A stretch of 64,000 nucleotides of DNA from Mesorhizobium shangrilense (GCF_040537815.1 NZ_JBEWSZ010000001.1:2728001-2792000); one strand, 5' to 3'. Positions 35,432 through 45,729 are shown, counted from the first letter of the stretch. The notes: generated from the letters alone by a model not told the origin. Translations and numbers: made by a program.

Positions 35432-38400
35432 TTACTCGGCCGCGAGTGCCAGTTGCGGGATCGTATCCTTTTCGGCCGCTTCCGTTTCGTCCTTCTCCGT
35501 GACCTTGGCCTTCTTCGGCTCGCGGCCAAAGAACAGGGCGTAGCCTGCCGGTAGGACAAGGATGGTCAGCACCGTGGCGACGAGAATGCCGCCCATCATC
35601 GCGTAGGCAAGCGGGCCCCAGAATACGGCGCGCGAGATCGGAATCAGTGCCAGCACCGCCGTCAGCGCCGTCAGCGTGATCGGCCGGAAACGGCGAACCG
35701 CCGAACCGATGATCGCTTCGGAACGATCCATGCCCGCCGCGATATCCTGGTCGATCTGGTCGACCAGGATGATCGAGTTGCGCATGATGATGCCAAGCAA
35801 CGCGATGACACCAAGGATGGCGACGAAGCCGAACGGCGCACCGCTGATCAGCAGGGCAGCGGCGGCACCGATGATGCCGAGCGGACCGGTCGCCAGCACC
35901 AGCATCGCCTTGCCGAAATTCTGCAGCTGGATCATCAGGAGCACGACGATGATGGCCAGCATGATCGGCGCCTTGGCGGCAATGGAAGCCTGGCTTTCCG
36001 CGGAATCCTCCGCACCACCCTGGATCGCGATGCTGTAGCCGGGCGCCAGGCCGTCACGCAGGTCCTTCATGTCGTTGTACATCTTGGTGACAACATCGTT
36101 CGACTGCACGCCATCCGGCAGCGTCGCCCGCACGCTGATGGTCGGCAGGCGGTTGCGCCGCCATTCGATGCCCTGCTCCAGCACCGGCACCACCTTGGCC
36201 ACTTGTGACAGCGGCACGAAACCGCCGAAGTCGGTCGGAATGTAGACGGAATCGACCGACGACAGCAGGCGGCGGCTTGCCTCCGGTTCGCGGGCGACGA
36301 TGGACACCGTTTCCTCGCCGTCGCGGAAGTTATCGAGCGGTGCGCCGGACATGGTCGCCTGCAGCATCTGCCGGATGCGCTGCGAGGTGACGCCGAGCGC
36401 CCGGGCGCGATCCTGGTCGATCACCAGCTTCATCGCCGGCACCGGCTCCAGCCAGTCGTCATGAACGGCGCCGAGCTGCGGATTGGCCCGGAATTTCGCC
36501 TTCACCTCGTCGGCGATGCGACGCACCTCCTGGCGATCCGGACCCATGACGCGCATCTGTACCGGCCAGCCGGTTGGCGGGCCCAGGAACAGGCGATCGA
36601 CCTTGGCGCGGATAGAGGGGAAATCCTGCGCCAGAACAGTGCGCAGCTTGACGATCAGCCGCTCACGCGCCGGCTCGTCCTTGGCCATCACCAGGAGCTG
36701 GGCGAAGTTGGGATTACTGAGCTGCTGGTCGAGCGGCAGGAAGAAGCGCGGCGCGCCCTCGCCGATATAGGTGGCGATGAAGCGCTTGTCCTTGTCGTCC
36801 ATCATCTTGGCTTCAAGCGCCTTGGCCTGCACCTCCACTTCCTTGATGCTGGTGCCCTCGGGCAGCCAGAGATCGACCAGGATTTCCGGACGTGACGACT
36901 GCGGGAAGAAATTCTGCGGGATGAACTGGAAGGCCCACAGGCTGGTGCCAAAGGTCACCAGCGTCATCACCAGGACGATGATGCGATGGCGCACGGCCCA
37001 GCCGACCGTCGAGCGAAGCCGGCGGTAGAAGCGCGTGTCGAAGACATCATGGTGGCTGCCGGCATGCTTGCGCTGCTTCAGGATCATGTTGCCGAGCCAT
37101 GGCGTGAAATAGACGGCGACGAACCAGGACACGACCAGCGCGATACCAACGACATAGAACAGCGTGCGCACATATTCGCCGGCGGTCGAGGCGGCAAAGC
37201 CGACGGGGATGAAGCCTGCGATGGTGATCAGCGTGCCGGTCAGCATCGGGAAGGCTGTCGAGGTATAGGCAAAGCTCGCCGCGTCGATCTTGACCAGCCC
37301 TTCCTCGAGTTTTCGCTCCATCATCTCGACGACGATCATGGCATCGTCGACGAGCAGGCCGAGCGCGATGATCAGCGCGCCGAGCGAGATGCGCTGCAGG
37401 TCGATGCCGAGCTCGTACATGATGGCGAAGGTGGCAGCCAGAACCAGCGGAATGGCAATCGCGATCACCAGGCCTGAGCGCCAGCCGATCGACAGGAACG
37501 ATACGACGAGCACGATCAGCAGCGCCTCGCCGAGCGCATGCATGAATTCGGCCACCGCATCCGTGACGACGCCCGGCTGGTCGGAAATCTGGTCTACGGA
37601 AACGCCATAGGGCAGCGCCTCCTCGAAGTGCTTGTAGGTCGCCTCGACATCCCTGCCGACATCGGTGACCTTGAAGCCCTTGGCCATGACGACGCCGATC
37701 TGCACGCTTTCATGACCGTTGAAGCGGTACTTGCGCTGATAGGGATCTTCCAGCCCTGACGTGACCGTAGCGATGTCGCCGAGCCGCGTGACCTGACCGC
37801 CGGCGCGCAGGCGCAGATTTCTTATATCCTCGACCTTGCTGACATCGCCTTCGACGGAGATGCGCACCGAATTGGTGCCGGTGTCGACGGAACCCGACGG
37901 GTCGACATTGTTCTGGCCCTTGATGGCGTTCTGCAGGTCGGTCAGCGTCAGGCCACGCTCGGCGAGCACTTTCGACGAGACGTCGATGTAGAGCTTTTCC
38001 GGCTGGTCGCCAATGATGACGGCCTTCTCGACGCCCGGCGTCGTCAGCAGCATGTCGCGGGCCTCGATGGCGAATTTCTTCAGCTCCGGATAGCTGAAGC
38101 CGTCGCCGCTGATCGAATGCAGCGTGATGAAAGTGTCGCCGAACTCATCGTTGAAATAGGGCCCGAGCAGGCCTTGCGGCAGATCGCCGGCGATGTCGCC
38201 GACCTTCTTGCGCACCTGATAGAAAGCGTCTGCCACTTCGGCGGCGTTGGTGTCGCCCTTGATCTGGACGGTGATGATGGCGCTGCCGGCGCGGGTGAAG
38301 GAGCGCACGAAATCGAGATGCGGCGTTTCCTGCAGCTTGCGCTCGATCTTGTTGACGACCTGGTCCTCCATCTCCTGGATCGAGGACCCCGGCCAGATCG

Positions 38401-38575
38401 CCTGGACGACCATGACCCGGAAGGTGAAATCGGGATCTTCCTTCTGGCCCATGCGCATCAGGCCGAGCGCTCCGGCGATGATGATGAGGCCGAACAGGAA
38501 CCGCGCGATGGAGGGATGGCCGATCGCCCAGCGCGACAGGTTGAAGGGCCGCTTCTCGTCAGTGGAATTGGTCAT
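35432..38575 (-). CDS. RND-type efflux pump, inner-membrane permease
   Basis: A 1047-residue RND transporter with the standard plan: TM1, a large periplasmic loop, six helices, a second loop and five helices. TM4 has the proton-relay LGLLVDDAMIVVEMMERKLEEG segment (two adjacent Asp), matching the AcrB/MexB pattern. It is closest in style to the heavy AcrB/AcrD/AcrF (HAE) branch that exports organic compounds. The ATG at 38575 was chosen by family start; upstream codons are low-quality. It is the third gene of a TetR-adaptor-permease set. No outer-membrane TolC-like gene is included, so it would use a shared one. Confidence 0.9.
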   Translation of the reverse strand: MTNSTDEKRPFNLSRWAIGHPSIARFLFGLIIIAGALGLMRMGQKEDPDFTFRVMVVQAIWPGSSIQEMEDQVVNKIERKLQETPHLDFVRSFTRAGSAIITVQIKGDTNAAEVADAFYQVRKKVGDIAGDLPQGLLGPYFNDEFGDTFITLHSISGDGFSYPELKKFAIEARDMLLTTPGVEKAVIIGDQPEKLYIDVSSKVLAERGLTLTDLQNAIKGQNNVDPSGSVDTGTNSVRISVEGDVSKVEDIRNLRLRAGGQVTRLGDIATVTSGLEDPYQRKYRFNGHESVQIGVVMAKGFKVTDVGRDVEATYKHFEEALPYGVSVDQISDQPGVVTDAVAEFMHALGEALLIVLVVSFLSIGWRSGLVIAIAIPLVLAATFAIMYELGIDLQRISLGALIIALGLLVDDAMIVVEMMERKLEEGLVKIDAASFAYTSTAFPMLTGTLITIAGFIPVGFAASTAGEYVRTLFYVVGIALVVSWFVAVYFTPWLGNMILKQRKHAGSHHDVFDTRFYRRLRSTVGWAVRHRIIVLVMTLVTFGTSLWAFQFIPQNFFPQSSRPEILVDLWLPEGTSIKEVEVQAKALEAKMMDDKDKRFIATYIGEGAPRFFLPLDQQLSNPNFAQLLVMAKDEPARERLIVKLRTVLAQDFPSIRAKVDRLFLGPPTGWPVQMRVMGPDRQEVRRIADEVKAKFRANPQLGAVHDDWLEPVPAMKLVIDQDRARALGVTSQRIRQMLQATMSGAPLDNFRDGEETVSIVAREPEASRRLLSSVDSVYIPTDFGGFVPLSQVAKVVPVLEQGIEWRRNRLPTISVRATLPDGVQSNDVVTKMYNDMKDLRDGLAPGYSIAIQGGAEDSAESQASIAAKAPIMLAIIVVLLMIQLQNFGKAMLVLATGPLGIIGAAAALLISGAPFGFVAILGVIALLGIIMRNSIILVDQIDQDIAAGMDRSEAIIGSAVRRFRPITLTALTAVLALIPISRAVFWGPLAYAMMGGILVATVLTILVLPAGYALFFGREPKKAKVTEKDETEAAEKDTIPQLALAAE

Positions 38576-38799
38576 TGGTGCTCGTCCACTTCGTTTGATC
38601 GTCGGCGCGCCGATGCCGGCGCGAAGCGAAATCCAGGTTCGTGGTGGCTTCCGGGCGGCAAGGCTCGAGCGGAGAGACACTCATCGCGATGGGACGCGGG
38701 AATTGATGCGCGGGGGGTCACATCAATCGAGCGCCTCGGTTCGAGCGTCCGCCGCCCGGAAACCAGCGGCTGCGGGAACGCGCAGCCGGTTGCCTGTCC

Positions 38800-39948
38800 T
38801 CAGCGTAACTGCCTGGTGTTGCCGCTATCGTCTTCCGCCGAGGCGGATTGCAGCGCGGTGTCGCCGGCTAGTTTCACTTTCAGATTCTCGGTCATGAATT
38901 GCGTGCCGGCCGCGACCACGACATCGCCGGGTTTCAGCCCTTCGGCAACGCGCACGCCATCGGCGGCGAACTCCGCGACCTTGACCGGGCGGGCATGTAC
39001 GGTGTCGGCGCCGCGATCGACGGTCCAGACGATCGGCTGGCTGTCCTTCTGCGCCAGCGCGCTCAGCGGGATCGAAACAAGCTGCCTTTCATTGGTGGCG
39101 GAGGCTTCAATATTGGCGGTCATGCCGAGCAGGACTCGCGCATCGTTGGGCAGGCTGACGCGGACCGCGAAGGTGCGCGACTGCTGGTCGGCACTCCCAG
39201 CGACCTCACGAACCTTGCCGTCGAGCGCCAGTGCACTGTCCGACCAGAACGCGGCCTTGACGATTTTGCCTGGCTTGAACTCGGCGATCTCCATTTCCGG
39301 CACGGCGATCAGCACTTCCTTTTCGCCATCGACGGCGACCGTCACGACCGGCGTGCCAGTGCCGACAACCTGCCCGACATCGGCGGCGACCGCGGTGACG
39401 ATGCCGTTCCTGTCCGCCTTGAGATCGGTGTAGCCGACCTGGTTTTTCGCCTGGTCGAGCGATGAGCGAGCGGAGTCGCGGGTGGCAACAGCCTGGTCGT
39501 AGCTGAGCGTCGCCTGGTCGAGCTGCGACTTCGGCGCGAAATTCTTGGAGAACAGCTGCTCGGCGCGATGGCGGGCAAGATCGGCGGTCTCGACCTGCCG
39601 TTCGGCGGCATTCAGGTTGGCCTCGGCGCTTTTCACCGACAGTTGGTAGTCGGTGGCATCAATGCGAGCCAGCACATCGCCGGGCACGACACGCTGGCCA
39701 ATGTCGACAAGCCTCTCCGTGATCTTGCCGTTGACCCGGAAGCCCAGGTTCATCTCCGTGCGGGCACGCACCGATCCCGAATAGGACAGCTGGCGGGTAT
39801 CGTGCGCCTGGGCGATCTCGACGACCTTGACCGGGCGGATGATGTCCTTGACCTCGGTTTTCTCCTGGCTGCAGCCGGCAAGTCCAAGCGCCGCGACGAT
39901 CAAGCCGGCGGCCGGCAGCTTGCGGATGATGGAATGAGACAAAAACAC
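38800..39948 (-). CDS. RND efflux pump, periplasmic adaptor lipoprotein
   Basis: A 382-residue membrane fusion protein. It begins with GTG at 39948 (GGGAG 8 bases upstream). The signal sequence ends in a lipobox, ALGLAGC, so it is a lipoprotein. Barrel-sandwich, alpha-hairpin (about 110-180, with QLSVKSAEANLNAAERQV) and beta-barrel domains follow in the usual order. It links the permease at 35432-38575 to an outer-membrane channel. A 224-bp gap with no gene separates it from the permease. Confidence 0.88.
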   Translation of the reverse strand: MFLSHSIIRKLPAAGLIVAALGLAGCSQEKTEVKDIIRPVKVVEIAQAHDTRQLSYSGSVRARTEMNLGFRVNGKITERLVDIGQRVVPGDVLARIDATDYQLSVKSAEANLNAAERQVETADLARHRAEQLFSKNFAPKSQLDQATLSYDQAVATRDSARSSLDQAKNQVGYTDLKADRNGIVTAVAADVGQVVGTGTPVVTVAVDGEKEVLIAVPEMEIAEFKPGKIVKAAFWSDSALALDGKVREVAGSADQQSRTFAVRVSLPNDARVLLGMTANIEASATNERQLVSIPLSALAQKDSQPIVWTVDRGADTVHARPVKVAEFAADGVRVAEGLKPGDVVVAAGTQFMTENLKVKLAGDTALQSASAEDDSGNTRQLR

Positions 39949-40004
39949 CTTGGCACTCCCGAACTGGAGATGAACTGTCGATACCGACGCCCGGCGGGCG
40001 GCGG

Positions 40005-40613
40005 CTATTTCTTCAAGGCCTTGATCGCATAATCGATGAGGTCGTCGGGCATCGCCCGATTGGTCTTGGCGAGACACTGCGCCACCATCTGCGGATGGCA
40101 AAGAATGACGGTGGCCGCGCCGAAGCAGCGCGACGCGACCACCGGGTCCTGTTCCCTGAACTCGCCGGCTTCGATGCCGTCGCGGATCACTTCGGCAAAG
40201 AGATCGTGGATGCTGTCGATGTGCTTGTCGATCACGCCCCAGTCCCGTTCGAGCGCGACGATGACCATCTCATGGACCTTCTGGTCGTCGAGCATGACCT
40301 CCAGCGTCATCTTGTATTGCGCCTGCACGTAGCGCCGAAGCCGCTCCTCCGCGCTGATCGGAAGCCGAGAAATCTCGTAGGCCATCTTGTAGCTCGCGCC
40401 GAGCATTCGACCGCAGACGGCCTGGTGGATTTCCACCTTGGAGGCGAAGAAGCGGTAGATGTTGGCCGGCGACATGCCGAGCTCACGGGCGATGTCAGCG
40501 ACATTGGTCTTGCCGTAGCCATAGTGCCGGAACAGGCGCTCGGCGCAGTCGAGGATGCGCGTCACATTTTCCTGCCGGGCGGCGTCGACGACTATGTTGG
40601 CGGCTTCGGACAT
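40005..40613 (-). CDS. TetR-family repressor of the RND efflux operon
   Basis: A 202-residue TetR regulator. The helix-turn-helix at about 15-60 contains VADIARELGMSPANIYRFFASK. The C-terminal domain resembles those sensing hydrophobic drugs. It is 56 bp upstream of the adaptor gene and in the same direction, so it can be autoregulated with the pump. The palindrome at 40631-40656 in its promoter is the expected binding site. Confidence 0.87.
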   Translation of the reverse strand: MSEAANIVVDAARQENVTRILDCAERLFRHYGYGKTNVADIARELGMSPANIYRFFASKVEIHQAVCGRMLGASYKMAYEISRLPISAEERLRRYVQAQYKMTLEVMLDDQKVHEMVIVALERDWGVIDKHIDSIHDLFAEVIRDGIEAGEFREQDPVVASRCFGAATVILCHPQMVAQCLAKTNRAMPDDLIDYAIKALKK

Positions 40614-40630
40614 GGTGCTTTCGTTTGATA

Positions 40631-40656
40631 ACTGACGAATTTCAATTTTCGTCAGT
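40631..40656. promoter_or_regulatory. Probable TetR operator upstream of the efflux operon
   Basis: A perfect inverted repeat with 9-bp arms ACTGACGAA (40631-40639) and TTCGTCAGT (40648-40656), spacer TTTCAATT. It lies 18 bp before the TetR start. A/T-rich surroundings suggest that it overlaps the promoter. Confidence 0.7.
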
Positions 40657-40800
40657 CGTAAATCGAAATAGGCGACGTGTCAACGCAAAATCGATGTACG
40701 CGTACGATTGGTGACAGATGGTGACATCCGATAGACGTCACAAAGCGGCCCGAGGATGCGGACCGCTTGAAATATTTCCGAAGAAGGTTGTCGGAGCCCC

Positions 40801-42441
40801 TCAGGCGACCTTGGCCATTTCCCGCAGCCGGAACTTCTGGATCTTGCCGGTCGAGGTCTTCGGGATTTCGGCGAAGATCACCGCTTTCGGCACTTTGAAA
40901 CGGGCGAGCAGCGCGCGGCAATGCTCGATGATCTCGGCCTCAGTCGTCGCCTTGCCGGGCTTCAGCTCGACATAGGCGATGGGCACCTCGCCCCATTTGT
41001 CGTCGGGCCTGGCGACAACGCCGCAGGAGGCGACCGAAGGGTGCTTGTAGAGCGCATCCTCGACCTCGATCGACGAGATGTTCTCGCCGCCGGAGATGAT
41101 GATGTCCTTGGAACGGTCCTTGAGCTGGATATAGCCGTCGGGATGCATGACGCCGAGATCGCCGGAATGGAACCAGCCGCCAGCAAAGGCTTCGTCGCTC
41201 GCCTTGCGGTTCTTCAGATAGCCCTTCATGACGATGTTGCCACGGAACATGACCTCGCCGATGGTTTCGCCGTCGGCCGGTGTCGTCCGCATCGTCTCGG
41301 GATCCATGACGGTCAGGCCTTCCAGTGCTGCATAGCGCACGCCCTGCCGTGCCTTCTTGGCGCTGCGCTCGCCCTTCTCCAGATCGTCCCAAGCCCCATG
41401 CCATTCGTTGACGACCGCCGGGCCATAGGTCTCGGTCAAGCCGTAGAGATGGGTGACGGCAAAGCCGGCATCGGCCATGCCCGACAGCACGGCTTCCGGC
41501 GGCGGCGCGGCGGCGGTGTTGAAGGTCACCGTCTGCGGAAACGCGCGCTTGTCCTCGTCCTTCGCGTTGATCAGCACGGACATGACGACGGGCGCGCCGC
41601 AGAGATGCGTGACGCCATGATCGGCGATGGCGTCGTAGATCGGCTTCGGCCGCACCCAGCGCAGGCAGACATGGGTGCCGGCCTGGACGGCGAGCGTCCA
41701 CGGAAAGCACCAGCCGTTGCAGTGGAACATCGGCAAGGTCCACAGATAGACGGCATGCTTGGCCATGCCGGCATGAATGGTGTTGGTGTAGGCCATCAGC
41801 GCCGCGCCACGATGGTGATAGACGACGCCCTTCGGATTGCCTGTCGTGCCGGATGTGTAGTTGAGCGAAATCGCATCCCACTCATCGTCGGGCATCGCCC
41901 AGGCGAAGTCCTCGTCGCCACCAGCGACAAAATCCTCATAGTCCAAGGTGCCGATCCGCTCGCCCTTCGGATAGGGTGCGTCGGCGGCGTATTCGGGATC
42001 GTCATAGTCGATGACCAATGGCTTGACCTTGGCCAGCGCCAGCGCCTGCCTGACGACGCCGGCGAATTCGCGGTCGACGATCAGCACTTTGGTCTCGGCA
42101 TGATCTAGCTGAAAAGCGATGACCGCCGCATCGAGCCTTGTGTTGAGCGAATGCAGCACCGCCTTGGTCATCGGCACGCCGAAATGCGCCTCGAGCATCG
42201 GCGGCGTGTTGGACAGCATGACGGTGACCGTGTCACCCTTGCTGATGCCACGCTTGTGAAGCGCCGAGGCGAGCTTCAGCGAACGCTGCCAGAACGTGCG
42301 ATAGTCGATGCGCTGGCCGCCATGGATGATGGCGATATGGTCGGGATAGGTTTTTGCAGCGCGCTCCAGATAAGTGAGCGGCGTCAGCGGCTGATGGTTG
42401 GCCGCGTTCTTGTCCAGATCCTGTTCGTAAGGATTGCCCAT
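40801..42441 (-). CDS. AMP-binding acyl-CoA synthetase
   Basis: A 546-residue acyl-activating enzyme. The P-loop-like motif is SLNYTSGTTGNPKGVVYHH (about 183-201). Further motifs are LYGLTETYGP, SGDLGVMHPDGYIQLKDRSKDIIISGGENIS and the C-terminal catalytic Lys region KTSTGKIQKF. It resembles the medium/long-chain AlkK-like group; the acid substrate cannot be set from sequence. GGGGAG sits 7-8 bases upstream of the ATG. It is leftward and apparently monocistronic; its downstream end faces the TetR promoter region. Confidence 0.88.
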   Translation of the reverse strand: MGNPYEQDLDKNAANHQPLTPLTYLERAAKTYPDHIAIIHGGQRIDYRTFWQRSLKLASALHKRGISKGDTVTVMLSNTPPMLEAHFGVPMTKAVLHSLNTRLDAAVIAFQLDHAETKVLIVDREFAGVVRQALALAKVKPLVIDYDDPEYAADAPYPKGERIGTLDYEDFVAGGDEDFAWAMPDDEWDAISLNYTSGTTGNPKGVVYHHRGAALMAYTNTIHAGMAKHAVYLWTLPMFHCNGWCFPWTLAVQAGTHVCLRWVRPKPIYDAIADHGVTHLCGAPVVMSVLINAKDEDKRAFPQTVTFNTAAAPPPEAVLSGMADAGFAVTHLYGLTETYGPAVVNEWHGAWDDLEKGERSAKKARQGVRYAALEGLTVMDPETMRTTPADGETIGEVMFRGNIVMKGYLKNRKASDEAFAGGWFHSGDLGVMHPDGYIQLKDRSKDIIISGGENISSIEVEDALYKHPSVASCGVVARPDDKWGEVPIAYVELKPGKATTEAEIIEHCRALLARFKVPKAVIFAEIPKTSTGKIQKFRLREMAKVA

Positions 42442-42558
42442 CCTGTTCTCCCCATTTTATCGAAGACTTCTAACCACACGCTCGGGCCACGTCACCACCA
42501 ACGATGCCACGGTAGAGCGCATTTGGCACAATGATCATCTGGATTCAGCAGGCGAGAA

Positions 42559-42571
42559 GGTATCGTATACC
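42559..42571. promoter_or_regulatory. Small perfect palindrome upstream of the SorC-type regulator
   Basis: GGTAT-CGT-ATACC is a 13-bp perfect inverted repeat, 57 bp before the regulator start, in the gap between it and the divergent acyl-CoA synthetase gene. It resembles GntR-type half-sites, but SorC regulators also use short inverted repeats. Confidence 0.4.
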
Positions 42572-42627
42572 CCCGCGCGGTTTGACTTTTGTCGAGCACC
42601 GTGAATAATGTCAGCCGAGGAGATGGC

Positions 42628-43584
42628 ATGGCAATCCGACCGGCAGAACAACTCATCCACAAGGCCGCGTGGCTCTACTATGCGCATGGCCTGCGGCAGG
42701 ACCAGGTGGCAAGCCAGCTTAACATTTCCCGCGCCTCGGTCGCCATGTATCTGCGCAAGGCGCGCGAGACCGGCATCGTCAACATCTCGACCTCGACCCA
42801 GCTCTTCACGGACGATGTCCTGGCACGCAAGCTGGAAGACGCGCTTGGGCTCGATGCCGTCTGGGTCGCCCCGGAAAATGCCGACCCTTCGACGGAAATC
42901 GCCGTGCTGGCGGCGAGCGTCTTCCTCGAACTGGTCAAGAAGGGTGACCGTATCGGCGTCGCCTGGGGCCGCACCGTCTATACGATCGCCGACATCATGT
43001 CCTATGCCGACCTGCAGGATGTCACGGTGGTGCAGCTCTGCGGCAATCTCGGCGCCCCCTACTCATATCGGCCCGACCAATGCACGATGGAAATCGCCCG
43101 CCGGCTCAACGCCAAGGGCCTGAATTTCTACGCGCCGCTGGTGCTGTCGACGGAAGAGCTGGCGCGGGCGCTGCGTGCCGAACCGGTGATCCGCGAGCAA
43201 CTGGCGGGAGTGCGTGAATGCGACCTGGCGCTGTATTCCGTCGGCACCATCGACGCCGACAGCCATGTCGTCAAATGCGGCGCGCTGACGGCTGAAGAGA
43301 TGACGGCACTGCGCGAGATCGGAGCAGCCGGCGTCATTGCCGGGCAGATCATCGACGCCAAAGGCGATGTGCTCGACTGCAGCTACAACCGCCGGGTCAT
43401 CTCCGCCGAGCTTGCCTCGCTGCGCGCGATCGCCAAGCGGCTGATGGTCGTGCAGGAAGACAACAAGTTCGAGCCGCTTCTGGCAGCGATCGCCGGCGGC
43501 CTCTGCACGCATCTGGTGATCGGGGGGCGCATGGCGCAACGATTGCTGGACCATGCCGGCGCGGCGGAAAAGACACCCGGATAG
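42628..43584 (+). CDS. SorC/DeoR-type sugar-binding transcriptional regulator
   Basis: A 318-residue regulator. The N-terminal helix-turn-helix (about 5-55, with HGLRQDQVASQLNISRASVAMYLRKA) is followed by a sugar-phosphate isomerase-like effector domain to about 310 (GVAWGRTVYTIAD, VQLCGNLGAP). SorC proteins sense phosphorylated sugars. The ATG at 42628 has GAGGAG 6 bases upstream. It is 86 bp upstream of the aldolase-dehydrogenase gene and in the same direction, so a pentose-phosphate-like ligand of that pathway is the natural inducer. Confidence 0.87.
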   Translation: MAIRPAEQLIHKAAWLYYAHGLRQDQVASQLNISRASVAMYLRKARETGIVNISTSTQLFTDDVLARKLEDALGLDAVWVAPENADPSTEIAVLAASVFLELVKKGDRIGVAWGRTVYTIADIMSYADLQDVTVVQLCGNLGAPYSYRPDQCTMEIARRLNAKGLNFYAPLVLSTEELARALRAEPVIREQLAGVRECDLALYSVGTIDADSHVVKCGALTAEEMTALREIGAAGVIAGQIIDAKGDVLDCSYNRRVISAELASLRAIAKRLMVVQEDNKFEPLLAAIAGGLCTHLVIGGRMAQRLLDHAGAAEKTPG

Positions 43585-43670
43585 GCACAATTCCCGCCGC
43601 CGGCGCCCTGTCATCAAGGCGTCGCGGCAATGCTGTTTCACCATCACAATCGGAAATCGGACGAGCGAAT

Positions 43671-45725
43671 ATGAAGAACCTGTGGAATGACGTCGACGCG
43701 GAGAAGATGGTCGCCGACTATGCGAAGAAGGGCGTCAGCCGCGACCTGGCGCTGCGCGTCTACACGACCCGGCTGCTGGGCGGAGAGCCGCGCCTGGTCC
43801 TGCATGGCGGCGGCAACACCTCCTGCAAGACCACGGCGACCGACCTTGTCGGCGACCGGTGGGATGTGCTCTGCGTCAAGGGCAGCGGCTGGGACATGGG
43901 CGTCATCGAGCCGCAGGGCCTGCCAGCGGTCAAGCTTGGCGCGCTGCTGAAGGCCCGCTCGCTGAACAAGCTCGCCGATGAGGACATGGTTGCCCTGCAA
44001 CGCGTGAACCTCATTGATCCGTCCTCGCCCAACCCTTCGGTAGAGACGCTGCTGCACGCATTCCTGCCGCACAAATTCGTCGACCACACCCATTCGACGG
44101 CCATTCTCGCCATCGTCGACCAGGAAGACAGCAAGGCGCTGGTGAAGACGGTGTTCGGCGAGAAGATGGGCTACGTGCCCTACATCATGCCCGGCTTCGA
44201 CCTGGCGAAGGCGGCCGCCGACATTTTTGACGCCGATCCGTCGGTCGAGGGCCTGATCCTCGACAAGCACGGCATCTTCACCTTCGGCGATGACGCCAGG
44301 CAAGCCTATGACCGGATGATCCATTATGTGAACGTCGCCGAGGAGTTCATTGCGCGGAGCAGCAAGCCGAAGGCGGCCAAGGCGGCGTTGCCGGCGAAGC
44401 TCACGACACCCGCCGCCCTTGCGCCGATGCTGCGCGGTGCCGTGGCGGTGGCACGCGGCGAAGGCCGCTTCGACCGCATGATCAGCGACTTCCGCACCTC
44501 GGATGCGATCGTCGATTTCATCAATTCCGCTGATATCGCCGACTTTGCCGCACGCGGCGTGTCGACGCCCGACCTGTCGATCCGCATCAAGACCGGACCG
44601 ATGGCGGTGCCGGCGCCAGACGCGGACAAGGCTGGCGACTACAAGGCTGTGATCAAGAGCCACGTCGACGCCTTCGCCGGGGAGTATCGCGCCTATTTCG
44701 AGACCAATGACGCCCTCGACGACGTCAAGCGCACCATGCTCGACCAGATGCCGCGCCTGACGCTGGTGCCGGGCCTCGGCATGTTCGGCCATGGCCGCAC
44801 GCTGAAGGACGCCAGGATCGCCTCAGATGTCGGCGAAATGTGGATCGAAGCCGTGCGCGGCGCCGAAGCTGTCGGCCGCTTCCATCCGCTGTCCAAGGCC
44901 GACCTGTTCCCGCTCGAATACTGGTCGCTGGAACAGGCCAAGCTTGCCTCCAACAAGCCGAAGCCGCTGACCGGCCAGGTGGTGCTGATCACCGGCGGCG
45001 CCGGCGCGATCGGTGCGGCGACCGCAAAACTGTTCGCCGACAATGGCGCGCATGCTATCGTTGCCGATCTCGACGCCGAGAAGGCCGCCGAGACCGCGAA
45101 AAAGGCCGGCAACAACTCGATCGGCATCGGTGCCGACATCACCGATCCTGCACAGGTACGGGCTGCGTTCGACAAGGCCGTCGCCGTGTTCGGCGGCGTC
45201 GACATCCTGGTTTCGAATGCGGGTGCGGCCTGGGAAGGCCGGATTGGCGAACTCGACGATGCACTTCTGCGCAAAAGCTTCGAGCTCAATTTCTTCGCCC
45301 ACCAGTCGGTGGCGCAGAATGCCGTGCGCATCATGCTCGAACAGGGCACCGGCGGCGTGCTTTTGTTCAACACCTCCAAGCAGGCGGTCAATCCGGGCCC
45401 GAAATTTGGCGCCTATGGCGTGCCGAAGGCGGCGACGCTGTTCCTGTCCAGGCAATACGCGCTCGACTACGGCGCCCACGGCATCCGTTCGAACGCCGTC
45501 AACGCCGACCGCATCCGCTCGGGCCTTTTGACCGACGCCATGATCGCCAGCCGCTCGGGCGCGCGCGGCGTGTCGGAGAAGGAATACATGTCCGGCAATT
45601 TGCTCGGCCAGGAAGTGACCGCGCAAGACGTGGCGCAGGCCTTCCTGCATCATGCGCTGGCCGAGCGCACCACCGCCGATGTGACGACGGTCGACGGCGG
45701 CAACATCGCAGCGGCTCTGAGGTAG
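43671..45725 (+). CDS. Bifunctional class II aldolase / short-chain dehydrogenase (RhaD-like fusion)
   Basis: A 684-residue fusion. Residues 1-400 are a class II (zinc) aldolase with metal ligands H139 and H141 (DHTHS) and H200 (DKHGIF). Residues 430-684 are a Rossmann-fold dehydrogenase with TGGAGAIG at 441-448 and the YxxxK pair Y582/K586. Rhizobial relatives act in rhamnose use, splitting a ketose 1-phosphate into dihydroxyacetone phosphate and an aldehyde that the second domain then oxidises or reduces. Here the nearby kinase/isomerase pair is mtnK-mtnA, so 5-methylthioribulose or 5-deoxyribulose 1-phosphate is a plausible substrate (inference). Confidence 0.86.
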   Translation: MKNLWNDVDAEKMVADYAKKGVSRDLALRVYTTRLLGGEPRLVLHGGGNTSCKTTATDLVGDRWDVLCVKGSGWDMGVIEPQGLPAVKLGALLKARSLNKLADEDMVALQRVNLIDPSSPNPSVETLLHAFLPHKFVDHTHSTAILAIVDQEDSKALVKTVFGEKMGYVPYIMPGFDLAKAAADIFDADPSVEGLILDKHGIFTFGDDARQAYDRMIHYVNVAEEFIARSSKPKAAKAALPAKLTTPAALAPMLRGAVAVARGEGRFDRMISDFRTSDAIVDFINSADIADFAARGVSTPDLSIRIKTGPMAVPAPDADKAGDYKAVIKSHVDAFAGEYRAYFETNDALDDVKRTMLDQMPRLTLVPGLGMFGHGRTLKDARIASDVGEMWIEAVRGAEAVGRFHPLSKADLFPLEYWSLEQAKLASNKPKPLTGQVVLITGGAGAIGAATAKLFADNGAHAIVADLDAEKAAETAKKAGNNSIGIGADITDPAQVRAAFDKAVAVFGGVDILVSNAGAAWEGRIGELDDALLRKSFELNFFAHQSVAQNAVRIMLEQGTGGVLLFNTSKQAVNPGPKFGAYGVPKAATLFLSRQYALDYGAHGIRSNAVNADRIRSGLLTDAMIASRSGARGVSEKEYMSGNLLGQEVTAQDVAQAFLHHALAERTTADVTTVDGGNIAAALR

Positions 45726-45729
45726 CGTC

